Positions 23,827 to 32,152 of a DNA stretch of 35,880 bases are shown here, one piece after another. The stretch spans positions 1 through 35,880 of the forward strand of contig JBJEPV010000127.1 in NCBI GenBank assembly GCA_051881415.1, given 5' to 3'. The notes below the pieces were generated by a model. It was given only the letters and a program-made list of their open reading frames with translations, searched no databases and was not told the origin of the DNA. Each line of letters begins with the position of its first letter. The stretch's first letter is position 1. Origin of the DNA: Fimenecus sp051881415. GTDB lineage: Bacteria > Bacillota > Clostridia > Oscillospirales > Acutalibacteraceae. Position numbers and translations under genes: made by a program.

Positions 23827-25029
23827 ATGGCAAAGGAAAAATTTAACCGTAGCAAACCGCACGTTAACATTGGTACCATCGGCCACGTTGACCATGGTAA
23901 AACCACGTTGACCGCTGCAATCACCAAGACGCTCGCTATGAAGGGTTATGCAAAGTTCGAAGCATATGACATGATCGACAAGGCTCCCGAAGAGAGAGAG
24001 CGCGGCATCACCATCAACACCGCACACGTTGAGTATGAAACCGATACTCGTCACTATGCGCACGTTGACTGCCCCGGCCATGCTGACTATATCAAGAACA
24101 TGATTACCGGTGCTGCACAGATGGACGGTGCTATCCTTGTTATCGCTGCTACCGACGGCCCGATGGCACAGACCAAAGAGCACTTGTTGCTTGCTCGCCA
24201 GGTTGGTGTTCCTTACATCATCGTTTTCCTGAACAAAGCTGACCAGGTTGACGATCCGGAACTCCTTGAACTCGTTGAAATGGAAGTCCGTGAAACCCTT
24301 TCCGAGTATGGCTTCCCGGGCGACGACACCCCGATTATCGTTGGCTCCGCACTCAAAGCACTTGAATACAGCGGCAGCGATATGGACGCTCCTGAACTCA
24401 AACCGATTTGGGATTTGATGGAAGCGGTTGATACCTATATCCCGACTCCCGACCGTAAAGCTGACCTTCCCTTCTTGATGCCCATCGAAGATGTTATGAC
24501 CATCTCCGGCCGTGGTACTGTTGTTACCGGCCGTGTGGAGCGTGGCCAGCTCAAGACCGGCGAAGAAGTTGAAATCGTTGGTTTGTCCGATGAGAAGAAA
24601 AAGACCGTTGTTACCGGTATCGAAATGTTCAGAAAAACTCTGGACTATGCAGAAGCAGGCGACAACATCGGTGCTCTTCTTCGTGGTATTCAGAGAACCG
24701 AAGTGGAACGCGGTCAGGTTCTTTCCAAACCCGGTTCCATTCATCCCTACACCAAGTTCAAAGGTCAGGTTTATGTCCTGAATAAAGATGAAGGCGGCCG
24801 TCATACGCCGTTCTTCAACAACTATCGTCCGCAGTTCTATTTCAGAACCACCGACGTTACCGGCATCATCTCCCTTCCCGAAGGCACCGAGATGTGCATG
24901 CCCGGCGACAACGTCGAAATGGATGTTGAATTGATTACCCCCATCGCAATTGAAGAGGGTCTTCGCTTCGCTATCCGTGAAGGCGGCCGTACCGTTGGTT
25001 CGGGTGTTGTTGTTGCGGTTTCCGACTAA
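23827..25029 (+). CDS. tuf: Elongation factor Tu
   Basis: EF-Tu (400 residues) carries aminoacyl-tRNA to the ribosome. G motifs are GHVDHGKTTL (G1), RGITINTAHVEY (G2), DCPGHADY (G3) and NKAD (G4). Domains II and III follow, with the C-terminal EGGRTVGSGVV segment. The AAAGGAGG ribosome binding site is strong. Codon choice differs from neighbouring genes, with more GCT, GGT, GTT and AAG, as expected for a very highly expressed gene. It has its own promoter and two terminators downstream. Only one tuf copy is in the window. Confidence 0.98.
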   Translation: MAKEKFNRSKPHVNIGTIGHVDHGKTTLTAAITKTLAMKGYAKFEAYDMIDKAPEERERGITINTAHVEYETDTRHYAHVDCPGHADYIKNMITGAAQMDGAILVIAATDGPMAQTKEHLLLARQVGVPYIIVFLNKADQVDDPELLELVEMEVRETLSEYGFPGDDTPIIVGSALKALEYSGSDMDAPELKPIWDLMEAVDTYIPTPDRKADLPFLMPIEDVMTISGRGTVVTGRVERGQLKTGEEVEIVGLSDEKKKTVVTGIEMFRKTLDYAEAGDNIGALLRGIQRTEVERGQVLSKPGSIHPYTKFKGQVYVLNKDEGGRHTPFFNNYRPQFYFRTTDVTGIISLPEGTEMCMPGDNVEMDVELITPIAIEEGLRFAIREGGRTVGSGVVVAVSD

Positions 25030-25059
25030 TCACAACCCTGTCTGATTGACAAAATTGTT

Positions 25060-25100
25060 CCCCCGAAGTTCGTTCACACGAAGTTCGGGGGATTTCTTCT
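25060..25100 (+). terminator. Rho-independent terminator of tuf
   Basis: CCCCCGAAGTTCGT (25060-25073) pairs with ACGAAGTTCGGGGG (25078-25091), with one mismatch and a 4-base loop, followed by a T-rich tail. It lies 31 bases after the tuf stop. Confidence 0.88.
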
Positions 25101-25111
25101 TGCAAAGCAGT

Positions 25112-25145
25112 AAAAAAGAGCGAATTTTCAAATTCGCTCTTTTTC
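25112..25145. terminator. Bidirectional terminator between tuf and the ABC exporter
   Basis: AGAGCGAATTT (25117-25127) pairs perfectly with AAATTCGCTCT (25130-25140). An A run precedes the stem and a T run follows it, so it can work on both strands for the converging genes. Confidence 0.88.
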
Positions 25146-25158
25146 TATATTTTTCAGT

Positions 25159-26889
25159 TTATTCCGCTTTTGCAAATTGGCTTTGATACAAATCATAGTA
25201 AAATCCGCGTTGGGCAAGCAGGTCTTGGTGCGTGCCTTGCTCTATGATTTGCCCGTCGCGCATCACCAAAATGACATCGGCGTTTTGTATCGTCGAAAGG
25301 CGGTGTGCCACAATAAAGCTCGTGCGCCCTTCCATCAACTTTTGGAATGCCTTTTGAATGCGGATTTCCGTGCGCGTGTCGATGTTGCTGGTTGCTTCGT
25401 CTAAAATCAGCATCGGCGGTTTTTTGAGCATTACCCGCGCAATGGCGAGTAACTGCCGCTGTCCCTCGGAAATATTGCCGCCGTTTTCAGAAAGCACCGT
25501 GTCATAGCCTTTGGGCAAACGCTTAATAAAACTGTGCGCGTGCGCTGCTTTTGCCGCCTCGATAATTTCTTCGTCGCTTGCGTTCGGTGCGCCGTAGGCG
25601 ATGTTTTCCCGCACCGTTCCGCGAAACAGCCAAGTGTCTTGCAACACCATACCGAACGCACTGCGCAGGCTGTCACGCGTGACCTCCGCCGTGTTTTGCC
25701 CGTCCACCGTGATTTTGCCGCTGTTTAAATCATAAAATCGCATCAGCAAATTGATAAGCGTTGTTTTACCGCACCCCGTCGGGCCGACAATCGCCACGGT
25801 CTGCCCGGGTTTCACCGAGAGGGAGAAATCTCGAATCAGCGGCTTGTCGGATACATAAGAGAACGAAATATTTTGAAAGTCCACCGCGCCGTTTTCCACC
25901 TGTAAGGCAGGCAGTGCGCTGTCATCGGGTTCGTCCTTGGCGTCTAACAACCGGAATACGCGCGCCGCGCCCGAAAGAGCGTTTTGAAATTCCGCCACCA
26001 CGCCCGAAATTTCGTTAAACGGCTTTGTGTATTGCGAACAGTAGGCGAGGAACGAAGTCAGTTCCCCGACGGAAAGACTGCCGCGCACACAAAGGATTGC
26101 ACCTACGGTTGCCACACCTGCATACACCGTCGCGTTGACAAACCGCGTGCAGGGATTGGAAAGTGCCGAGTAAAAATGCGCGATGACGCCCACTTTTTGC
26201 ATATCCGTATTCATTTTTTCAAAATTTTCGGCGTTGACGGCTTCCATCGCAAACGATTTGACAACCGTTTCGTTTTCAATCATTTCCGAGGCAAATCCCG
26301 TAAGTTTGCCGCGCAGTTTTGCTTGTTCGCGGTATTTGTCGTGCGTGTGCCGCGCAATAAAGGACGATACAAAGAACGATAGCGGCGTCAGCACTACCAC
26401 AACCAGCGCAATCCACGGATTTAACACGAACATAAATACCAGCGTGCCGAGAATGGTGACCACGCCCGAAAACACTTGCGTAAATCCCTGCAAAAGTCCC
26501 GTGCCGACAATGTCAATGTCCGTGACAGCGGTGCTTAAAATATCCCCGTGCGCATTGCGGTCAATGTAGGAAAGCGGCACGCGCCCGAGTTTTGCAAACA
26601 CATCGTTGCGCAGTTTTTCCACCGTATAATACGAGAGTTTGTTGCTGTGGTAGGTCATAATCCATTGAAACAGCGCCGACAGCAACACAATGCCCGCGAG
26701 CGCGCCGCCGATTTTATAAAGCCGCGGAAAATCCACTTCGCCCGCCGTGACCATGGTGTCTACCGCAAGCCCGATGAATACGGGGACCAAAAGGGAAAGC
26801 ACAATGCCCACAAAAGCCGACACAACCGCGGCGACCAAGTTCTTTTTAAACGGGCGAATATACGAAAGTAAACGCTTTAAGGTCTGCAT
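25159..26889 (-). CDS. Heterodimeric ABC exporter, downstream subunit (canonical Walker B)
   Basis: This 576-residue half-transporter has six predicted membrane segments in the first 300 residues, then one ATPase domain. Walker A is GPTGCGKTT (about 367-375), Walker B is LILDEATSNID with the catalytic Glu, and the switch His is in VAHRLST. The signature motif is ISEGQ (about 471) instead of LSGGQ. The upstream gene supplies the complementary subunit: its Walker B is degenerate, so the degenerate ATP site would be built from that Walker B and this altered signature. This is the pattern of YheI/YheH (BmrC/BmrD) and TM287/288-type multidrug exporters. The ATG overlaps the upstream stop by one base (TAATG). 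Substrate is unknown. Confidence 0.92.
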   Translation of the reverse strand: MQTLKRLLSYIRPFKKNLVAAVVSAFVGIVLSLLVPVFIGLAVDTMVTAGEVDFPRLYKIGGALAGIVLLSALFQWIMTYHSNKLSYYTVEKLRNDVFAKLGRVPLSYIDRNAHGDILSTAVTDIDIVGTGLLQGFTQVFSGVVTILGTLVFMFVLNPWIALVVVVLTPLSFFVSSFIARHTHDKYREQAKLRGKLTGFASEMIENETVVKSFAMEAVNAENFEKMNTDMQKVGVIAHFYSALSNPCTRFVNATVYAGVATVGAILCVRGSLSVGELTSFLAYCSQYTKPFNEISGVVAEFQNALSGAARVFRLLDAKDEPDDSALPALQVENGAVDFQNISFSYVSDKPLIRDFSLSVKPGQTVAIVGPTGCGKTTLINLLMRFYDLNSGKITVDGQNTAEVTRDSLRSAFGMVLQDTWLFRGTVRENIAYGAPNASDEEIIEAAKAAHAHSFIKRLPKGYDTVLSENGGNISEGQRQLLAIARVMLKKPPMLILDEATSNIDTRTEIRIQKAFQKLMEGRTSFIVAHRLSTIQNADVILVMRDGQIIEQGTHQDLLAQRGFYYDLYQSQFAKAE

Positions 26890-28610
26890 TATGCGCCCAC
26901 CTCGCTTCCTTGGGCTTGCGAGCGACAGGTTTCGCGGTACAGCTCGTTATCACGGTATAATTCCTCGTGCGTACCCACGCCGCACAAAACGCCGTCGTCC
27001 AACAGCAGAATTTTATCCGCCGATTTTACACTGCTCACGCGCTGTGAAACCCAAATCACGGTTTTGTCTTTATAGGTTTCCTGCAATGCGCGCCGCAGTT
27101 TTAGGTCGGTGGCAAAATCAAGTGCGCTCGACGCGTCGTCAAAAATCAAAATTTCGGGATTGCCCACAAGCGCTCTTGCAATCGTCAAGCGCTGGCGTTG
27201 CCCGCCCGAAAAATTCTTGCCGCCCTCCTCCACGGGAGCGTCCAAGCCTTCGGGCAGTTGCCGCACGAATTCCGATGCTTGTGAAATGCGCAGGGCATCG
27301 GCAATTTCTTCGTTCGTTACATCGGTTTTGCCGCACAGCAAATTGTCGCGCACCGTGCCTTTAAACAGCGCACCGCCCTGCGGCACACTGTGCACGGTAT
27401 TACGAAGGGCTTGGTAGGTGTAGTTTTTCACATCCTTGCCGAACACCGAAACCGTGCCGCTGTCCGCATCATACAGCCGCCAAATCAGGTTGATAAGCGC
27501 CGATTTCCCCGCGCCCGTGCCGCCGATAATGCCGACGGTCTGCCCGCGCTCGATGGTAAACGATATATCGCTTAACACCTTTTCCTCGGCAATATGAAAT
27601 GAGAAATCCACCTTATCAAAGCATACGGCGGTTTTTTCTGCGGTATTTACGGTTTCCGTTTTGCCCTCGTGCATGGTCGGCTCGGTTTCCAAAACTGCTT
27701 TCACACGGTCCATACTTGCCGCCGCTTTGGTAAAAATCACAATGACATTGGCAAAAACGATAATAGACAGCAGAATTTGCGTCATATAATTGGTAAAGGC
27801 AATCACTTCGCCTTGCGTAAGATTGCCGACATACACATTTTTGCCGCCGAAATACAAAACCGCGACAATGCCTAAGTTCATCACGGCAAAGGTGAGGGGA
27901 TTTAAAAACGCATTCAAACGCCCGACGCGCACCTGTATGCGTGTGAAATCCTCATTTTCCTTTGAAAAGCGTTCGCGTTCCGCCTTGGTCTTTTGAAATG
28001 CGCGAATGACGCGCACGCCGGAAAGATTTTCGTTGACCACGCGCGCGAGCACATCTAACTTGTTTTGGATTTTTTTGTAAATCGGCAATGAACGGCTTAA
28101 AATGATATACATAATCACGCTGACAAGCGCGCCCGCAATCAAAAAGATGACAGACATTTTCAGGTCCAGCGCCATCGCCATAATGAGCGACCCCGCAATC
28201 AAAAACGGGGAACGGAACATCAAGCGAATGAGCATGGCCACGCCCGATTGGATTTGGTTAATATCGTTGGTTAAGCGTGTGACGAGCGTTGCGTTGGAAA
28301 ATTTTGCGCGGTCTGCGGCGGAAAGCGCGTGAATTTTTGCAAATACATCGCGGCGCAAATCCGTGCCGACGCCTTGCTGGGCAACCGCCGCCGAATATTG
28401 GCAGATAATTGCAAACAGCAACCCCACCGCGCCGAGTGCGAACATCAGCGCCCCCATTTTGAGAATATACGCGGTGTCGCCGTTTTTCACCCCGACATCA
28501 ATAATTTTGGACATCACAATGGGCACAAACAGCTCCAAAATCGCCTCTGCCAGCTTAAATGCAGGCCCCATAATGAATTGCAACTTGTATTTTTGAAAGT
28601 ACTTTTTCAT
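26889..28610 (-). CDS. Heterodimeric ABC exporter, upstream subunit (degenerate Walker B)
   Basis: This 573-residue membrane-plus-ATPase protein is the first gene of the exporter pair. Walker A is GGTGAGKS (about 362-369) and the signature is canonical (NFSGGQRQR, about 463-471). The Walker B reads ILIFDDASSALD, with Asp where the catalytic Glu belongs, and the usual switch His position reads WVSQRVSS. The subunit therefore contributes the non-hydrolysing site, as TM287 and BmrC-type subunits do. Six membrane segments precede the ATPase. The ATG follows GGTGGAGA, and a promoter lies at 28644-28671. It is probably a multidrug or lipid exporter; the ligand cannot be read. Confidence 0.92.
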   Translation of the reverse strand: MKKYFQKYKLQFIMGPAFKLAEAILELFVPIVMSKIIDVGVKNGDTAYILKMGALMFALGAVGLLFAIICQYSAAVAQQGVGTDLRRDVFAKIHALSAADRAKFSNATLVTRLTNDINQIQSGVAMLIRLMFRSPFLIAGSLIMAMALDLKMSVIFLIAGALVSVIMYIILSRSLPIYKKIQNKLDVLARVVNENLSGVRVIRAFQKTKAERERFSKENEDFTRIQVRVGRLNAFLNPLTFAVMNLGIVAVLYFGGKNVYVGNLTQGEVIAFTNYMTQILLSIIVFANVIVIFTKAAASMDRVKAVLETEPTMHEGKTETVNTAEKTAVCFDKVDFSFHIAEEKVLSDISFTIERGQTVGIIGGTGAGKSALINLIWRLYDADSGTVSVFGKDVKNYTYQALRNTVHSVPQGGALFKGTVRDNLLCGKTDVTNEEIADALRISQASEFVRQLPEGLDAPVEEGGKNFSGGQRQRLTIARALVGNPEILIFDDASSALDFATDLKLRRALQETYKDKTVIWVSQRVSSVKSADKILLLDDGVLCGVGTHEELYRDNELYRETCRSQAQGSEVGA

Positions 28611-28643
28611 CTGAAATTCTCCACCGATAAAAGCATTTTATAT

Positions 28644-28671
28644 AGTATACCATTTTTTCTGTATTTTTCAA
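28644..28671 (-). promoter_or_regulatory. Promoter of the ABC exporter pair
   Basis: On the minus strand TTGAAA (28666-28671) is followed after 16 bases by TATACT (28644-28649). A 15-base block around the -10 box, ATGGTATACTATATA, is identical at the beta-galactosidase promoter. Confidence 0.65.
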
Positions 28672-28703
28672 TACAACAGCATAAAAACCAAGGGGGCATT
28701 GCT

Positions 28704-29060
28704 TTGCAAAAATGCAAAAAAACAGCCGCTGCCGTTTTGACAGCGGTGCTTTGTATGTTGGGTGTGCTGTATGCGTGCATCACCTTTGAAATTACCCTGC
28801 AAACCACGGGGGAGGGGGCGCTCTACGCCGAAAAACAGCGCGTGCATCTGTGCGAGAGTGTAAAAATTCGGATTGTGCCAAGCAACGCGCCGACGCCGTC
28901 CGTGCTCAAAAGCATTACCGTCAACGGCGAGGATTGCACAAAGTCCGTGCATTTGCAAGCCTTAAAAATCAGCCGCGTGCACAGGGATATTGTCGTCACA
29001 GCCGAATTTGAAAGCGCGGCAGGGAAAGCGGTGCCCGCGAATGCGCCCGTATTTGTTTAA
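28704..29060 (+). CDS. Small putative exported protein, TTG start
   Basis: The gene encodes about 118 residues from a TTG start with AAGGGGG seven bases before it. A basic start (QKCKK) is followed by a hydrophobic segment (about 6-26, VLTAVLCMLGVLYACI) that could be a signal peptide or membrane anchor. The rest is mostly polar and beta-like. I recognise no family. The only ATG nearby (28712) is out of frame. It lies alone on the plus strand between two minus-strand genes, and its stop codon overlaps the stop of the converging MFS gene (bases 29057-29060). Codon usage looks like that of neighbours, which supports a real gene, but start and function are uncertain. Confidence 0.5.
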   Translation: MQKCKKTAAAVLTAVLCMLGVLYACITFEITLQTTGEGALYAEKQRVHLCESVKIRIVPSNAPTPSVLKSITVNGEDCTKSVHLQALKISRVHRDIVVTAEFESAAGKAVPANAPVFV

Positions 29061-30304
29061 TTTGTTCCCGAACGGCAAAATTTTCGCCACAGCGGGATGC
29101 AAAGCACCGAGACCAAAACCGCCGTCAGCGCCAACACAATCCACAGCAGGAACAGCGCATTCCAACCGCTGTTCGTTTCCAATAACTTACCCGCCAACAG
29201 GTTTAACACGCCGCAACCGATATACGCCACGGCGTTTAACAGCCCGCCAATGGTGCTCACGCGCCCGGTTTTGGAAAAACGGAGCGGCACTAAGGTAATG
29301 AGCATCACATTGACTGCAAACATACAGTTGGTAACCGCCGCCATGGAGATAAGCGACAGCACCATACTTTTGGTGCCGCACAGCCGCAGAACCAGCAAAA
29401 AGGCCATCGAAATCCCGAAAAACACCGTCGAGGTGGCGATTTCATTTTGCAACCGCCGATTGAGCGCTTTGGCAAGATACGCGCCCGTGACATTGACAAT
29501 CGGCAAAAGCATCGTCAACAGCAAAGAAAACGAAGTACCCGAGCCGAAGGTGCCTGCAAAAAACGAGGGTACCCATTGGGTAACGCTGTCCTTTAATGTA
29601 CCTTGTATCACAATCGGAATCATCAACAGCAAAACGCCGCTTTGCAAGGTGAGCTTGGCAATTTGCCGTGCAGGCATCGGCGGCACGGCGTTTTCGGACA
29701 CCGTTTTCGGGGATTTGGTTTGAAATTTTCCCTTGGTGGAAACGCCCCAAAGCACGGCGACCGCCAATTCAAACAACCCGCAGGTCAAAAAGACAAAGTG
29801 CCACGGCAAAAATGCGAGCGTCAACAGGCTGATTAGGTAACTGAGCAGTGTACCGACAGGAACGGTCGTGGACAAATCAATCCCGAATTTTGTGCGGGTG
29901 GGCGCGTCAAAATTCAACGAGCCGATTTTCAAAATCGGCGACCAAACCATAGATTGCACCGCACCGTTGAGCGCCCACAGGATAAGCAGTACCGCATAGG
30001 TGTGCACACAGAATATCCCGATATTGCAAAGCGCAGAAATAAACAATCCCCAAAAGACCATTTTGCGTGTGTCAAAATGGTCGCCGACAAGCCCGCTTAC
30101 AAACTGCCCGATGCCGTAGCAGATGAAAAATACCGAGGAAACCGCCGCAATGCGTGTTTCCGAAAACACATTTCCCGCCTGCAATTCCGGAATGACCGCG
30201 GAATAATTTAAGCGGCAGACATAGGTGGAAAAATAGCCCACCCAACAAATCAAAAAGGTAAAAAATGCGCTTTTGGACTTGTAACCGTAATACTTTTGTG
30301 TCAT
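29057..30304 (-). CDS. MFS transporter, organophosphate:phosphate antiporter-like
   Basis: This protein has 415 residues and about twelve predicted membrane segments. The YVCRLNYSAVIPEL segment in the first helix region and the GDHFDTRKMVFWGLF loop resemble the OPA family (GlpT, UhpT), which exchanges glycerol-3-phosphate or sugar phosphates for inorganic phosphate. The ATG at 30304 has AGAGG about 11 bases upstream; a TTG at 30352 would add an unlikely extension. A phosphodiesterase-like gene starts divergently only 38 bases away, so the two may handle the same phosphorylated compound. OPA membership is probable rather than certain; the substrate is inferred. Confidence 0.8.
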   Translation of the reverse strand: MTQKYYGYKSKSAFFTFLICWVGYFSTYVCRLNYSAVIPELQAGNVFSETRIAAVSSVFFICYGIGQFVSGLVGDHFDTRKMVFWGLFISALCNIGIFCVHTYAVLLILWALNGAVQSMVWSPILKIGSLNFDAPTRTKFGIDLSTTVPVGTLLSYLISLLTLAFLPWHFVFLTCGLFELAVAVLWGVSTKGKFQTKSPKTVSENAVPPMPARQIAKLTLQSGVLLLMIPIVIQGTLKDSVTQWVPSFFAGTFGSGTSFSLLLTMLLPIVNVTGAYLAKALNRRLQNEIATSTVFFGISMAFLLVLRLCGTKSMVLSLISMAAVTNCMFAVNVMLITLVPLRFSKTGRVSTIGGLLNAVAYIGCGVLNLLAGKLLETNSGWNALFLLWIVLALTAVLVSVLCIPLWRKFCRSGTN

Positions 30305-30342
30305 AATGGAAAAAACCTCTTTTTGAGAAAGGATTTGTTTTT

Positions 30343-31233
30343 GTGTTTGCAAAAAAAGCCGAACGCGCCTATTTGAATACCCTCAATACCCCGGGCATTT
30401 TTCAGAATACCACCGATACCGCTTTGCCGCAAACCGCGGTCGCAAAAGCGGTGCAACAGCATTTCGCAAAAGAAACCGACAAGGTGAAAAAAGCGTTGCT
30501 TATCGGCTTTGACGGCGCGCGGGCGGACAGTATGCATTTGCTTTGTGAAAGCGAAAACAAAGCGGTCACAGGCAATCTGTTTTGTTCGGCATACAGCGCC
30601 GTCAATGCGCTGAAAGCAGAGGGCGGGCTGTATTTGAGTTTTGCGGGCGGCGTGCCTTCTAATCCGCAGGAAACCTCCACCGCACAAGGCTGGTCGGCAA
30701 TCTTAACCGGCGTTTGGGGCGATGACAACGGCGTCAAACAGCACAAGCCCTTGCGCCGCGACTGCCCGACCGTACTGCGCGCACTCGCAGAAAACGGCAA
30801 ATCCACCGCCTTTTTGGCAGAGTGGCCCGACCATTTTACTGTTACCTATAAAGACGAAATCGAAATTGCAAAGCACGAAAACTTGCCGCTGTTGTTTGAA
30901 AAATTTGAAGATGACCGCGCGCTTTTGCAGGGATTTTTACGCGAGATTGCGGCGGGAAAGGATTGCATTTTCGGTATTTTTGAAGCGCCCGACTGCAACG
31001 GCCACAGCACAGGGTTTTCAAATGTTAATCCGCGGTACGCCGCAGGCGTGTGCCGGCTGGACAATGTCGCGTTTCGTTTGCTCGAAGCCGTCAAAGCTCG
31101 CCCGACCTATGCAAGGGAGGATTGGCTGATTCTCATCACCTCCGACCATGGCGGGCACGCGCGTAGGCACGGCACACAAAAGCCGTATGACCGTATGACC
31201 TTTATCGCATCGAACAAAGAAATCTCCGAATAA
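30343..31233 (+). CDS. Alkaline phosphatase superfamily protein (type I phosphodiesterase-like)
   Basis: This protein has 296 residues from a GTG start, with AAAGGA about ten bases upstream. Superfamily metal motifs are visible: LLIGFDGARADSM (Asp57), a STAQGWSAILTG segment where a Ser or Thr nucleophile is expected, EAPDCNGHSTGF (Asp and His ligands), and TSDHGGHARRHG near the C-terminus. There is no signal peptide, so it should act in the cytoplasm. It is divergent from an OPA-like transporter, suggesting that imported phosphodiesters or phosphomonoesters are cleaved inside. A nucleotide pyrophosphatase or phosphonate-hydrolase-like activity is also possible. A bidirectional terminator follows. 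Confidence 0.82.
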   Translation: MFAKKAERAYLNTLNTPGIFQNTTDTALPQTAVAKAVQQHFAKETDKVKKALLIGFDGARADSMHLLCESENKAVTGNLFCSAYSAVNALKAEGGLYLSFAGGVPSNPQETSTAQGWSAILTGVWGDDNGVKQHKPLRRDCPTVLRALAENGKSTAFLAEWPDHFTVTYKDEIEIAKHENLPLLFEKFEDDRALLQGFLREIAAGKDCIFGIFEAPDCNGHSTGFSNVNPRYAAGVCRLDNVAFRLLEAVKARPTYAREDWLILITSDHGGHARRHGTQKPYDRMTFIASNKEISE

Positions 31234-31240
31234 CACGAAC

Positions 31241-31271
31241 AAAAACGCACCGAACACGGTGCGTTTTTATT
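31241..31271. terminator. Bidirectional terminator between the phosphodiesterase-like gene and licD
   Basis: AAAAACGCACCG (31241-31252) pairs perfectly with CGGTGCGTTTTT (31257-31268) across an AACA loop. An A run precedes it and a T run follows. It separates converging genes. Confidence 0.9.
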
Positions 31272-32134
31272 TATTCTGTCGGAAAGACCAATTCAATCGG
31301 CGCGTGGTTAATTTGCTTTTCCGGCGGCGGAATTTGCATATAGTCACCATACACCCTGCGCAGTTCTGCATCGTTGTTCCTGAGCAAATGAATAGTCGTT
31401 GTTTCAAACGGGACTTCCGTCAGCGGGAACATATCTGCCTTTTTAAACATTTTCCGAAGCGCCGTCGGTTGCCCGAAGTCGGTGATATATTCGGTTCCTA
31501 TCCCGTTATATTTGGTAGATTGCTTTTCAAACTGCCGAAAGATAAACTGCGGCGAGATGTGCAGAATTTTCAACGCATAATGCGTGACAAAGCAGACCGC
31601 CGCCGCCAATTCGCCGACCAACCCTTTTAAGGGAATAATCGGGTACGGCGTGCCGCACAAATACAAAAGGCGGTCTAAAAATACGGTCTTTTTCAGTTGG
31701 CGCTGCTGCGATTTTGCGTCGGGCGCAACATTGTCAAACGGAAAAATATCCATAAAAATGCATTGCGGGCATTTGGCGTTTGCGTTTAATGCGGAAACAA
31801 ATTTGGTGCCGCGTAACATCAATTTGATGACGTTTGATGTACAGCGCTTGTCCGTATTTGGGGAGAGGATAAAATATTTTTCGCCCAATTCCGCGTCGGC
31901 GATTTCTAAAAAACGGTCAAAATCCGCACGGAGCATACCGACATCAATATCATCGTCCCACGGAATAAACCCTTTGTGGCGCACCGCGCCGATGGCTGTG
32001 CCGTACAGCGCGAAATAGGGGAGGTTGTGCTTTTCGCAAACGGCTTTAAAATCGTTCAAGATTTCAATATGTACGGTGTGCAGTTTTTCAAGCACATCGG
32101 GTGCATAGGGTTTTGCGGTATCAAACTTTTTCAT
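31271..32134 (-). CDS. LicD family phosphotransferase
   Basis: LicD proteins transfer phosphorylcholine or similar phosphorylated groups onto cell-surface glycans and teichoic acids. The family core lies at residues 45-67: GTAIGAVRHKG followed by FIPWDDDIDVGM, where the Asp cluster binds the metal and nucleotide. A second conserved stretch is FMDIFPFDNV. At 287 residues the length is normal. The ATG has AAAGGGG upstream. It is 18 bases downstream of an opine-dehydrogenase-like gene on the same strand, so the two probably form an operon. No choline kinase or cytidylyltransferase gene is in view, so the transferred group is unknown. Confidence 0.88.
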   Translation of the reverse strand: MKKFDTAKPYAPDVLEKLHTVHIEILNDFKAVCEKHNLPYFALYGTAIGAVRHKGFIPWDDDIDVGMLRADFDRFLEIADAELGEKYFILSPNTDKRCTSNVIKLMLRGTKFVSALNANAKCPQCIFMDIFPFDNVAPDAKSQQRQLKKTVFLDRLLYLCGTPYPIIPLKGLVGELAAAVCFVTHYALKILHISPQFIFRQFEKQSTKYNGIGTEYITDFGQPTALRKMFKKADMFPLTEVPFETTTIHLLRNNDAELRRVYGDYMQIPPPEKQINHAPIELVFPTE

Positions 32135-32152
32135 CGGGCAGCCCCTTTCAGT

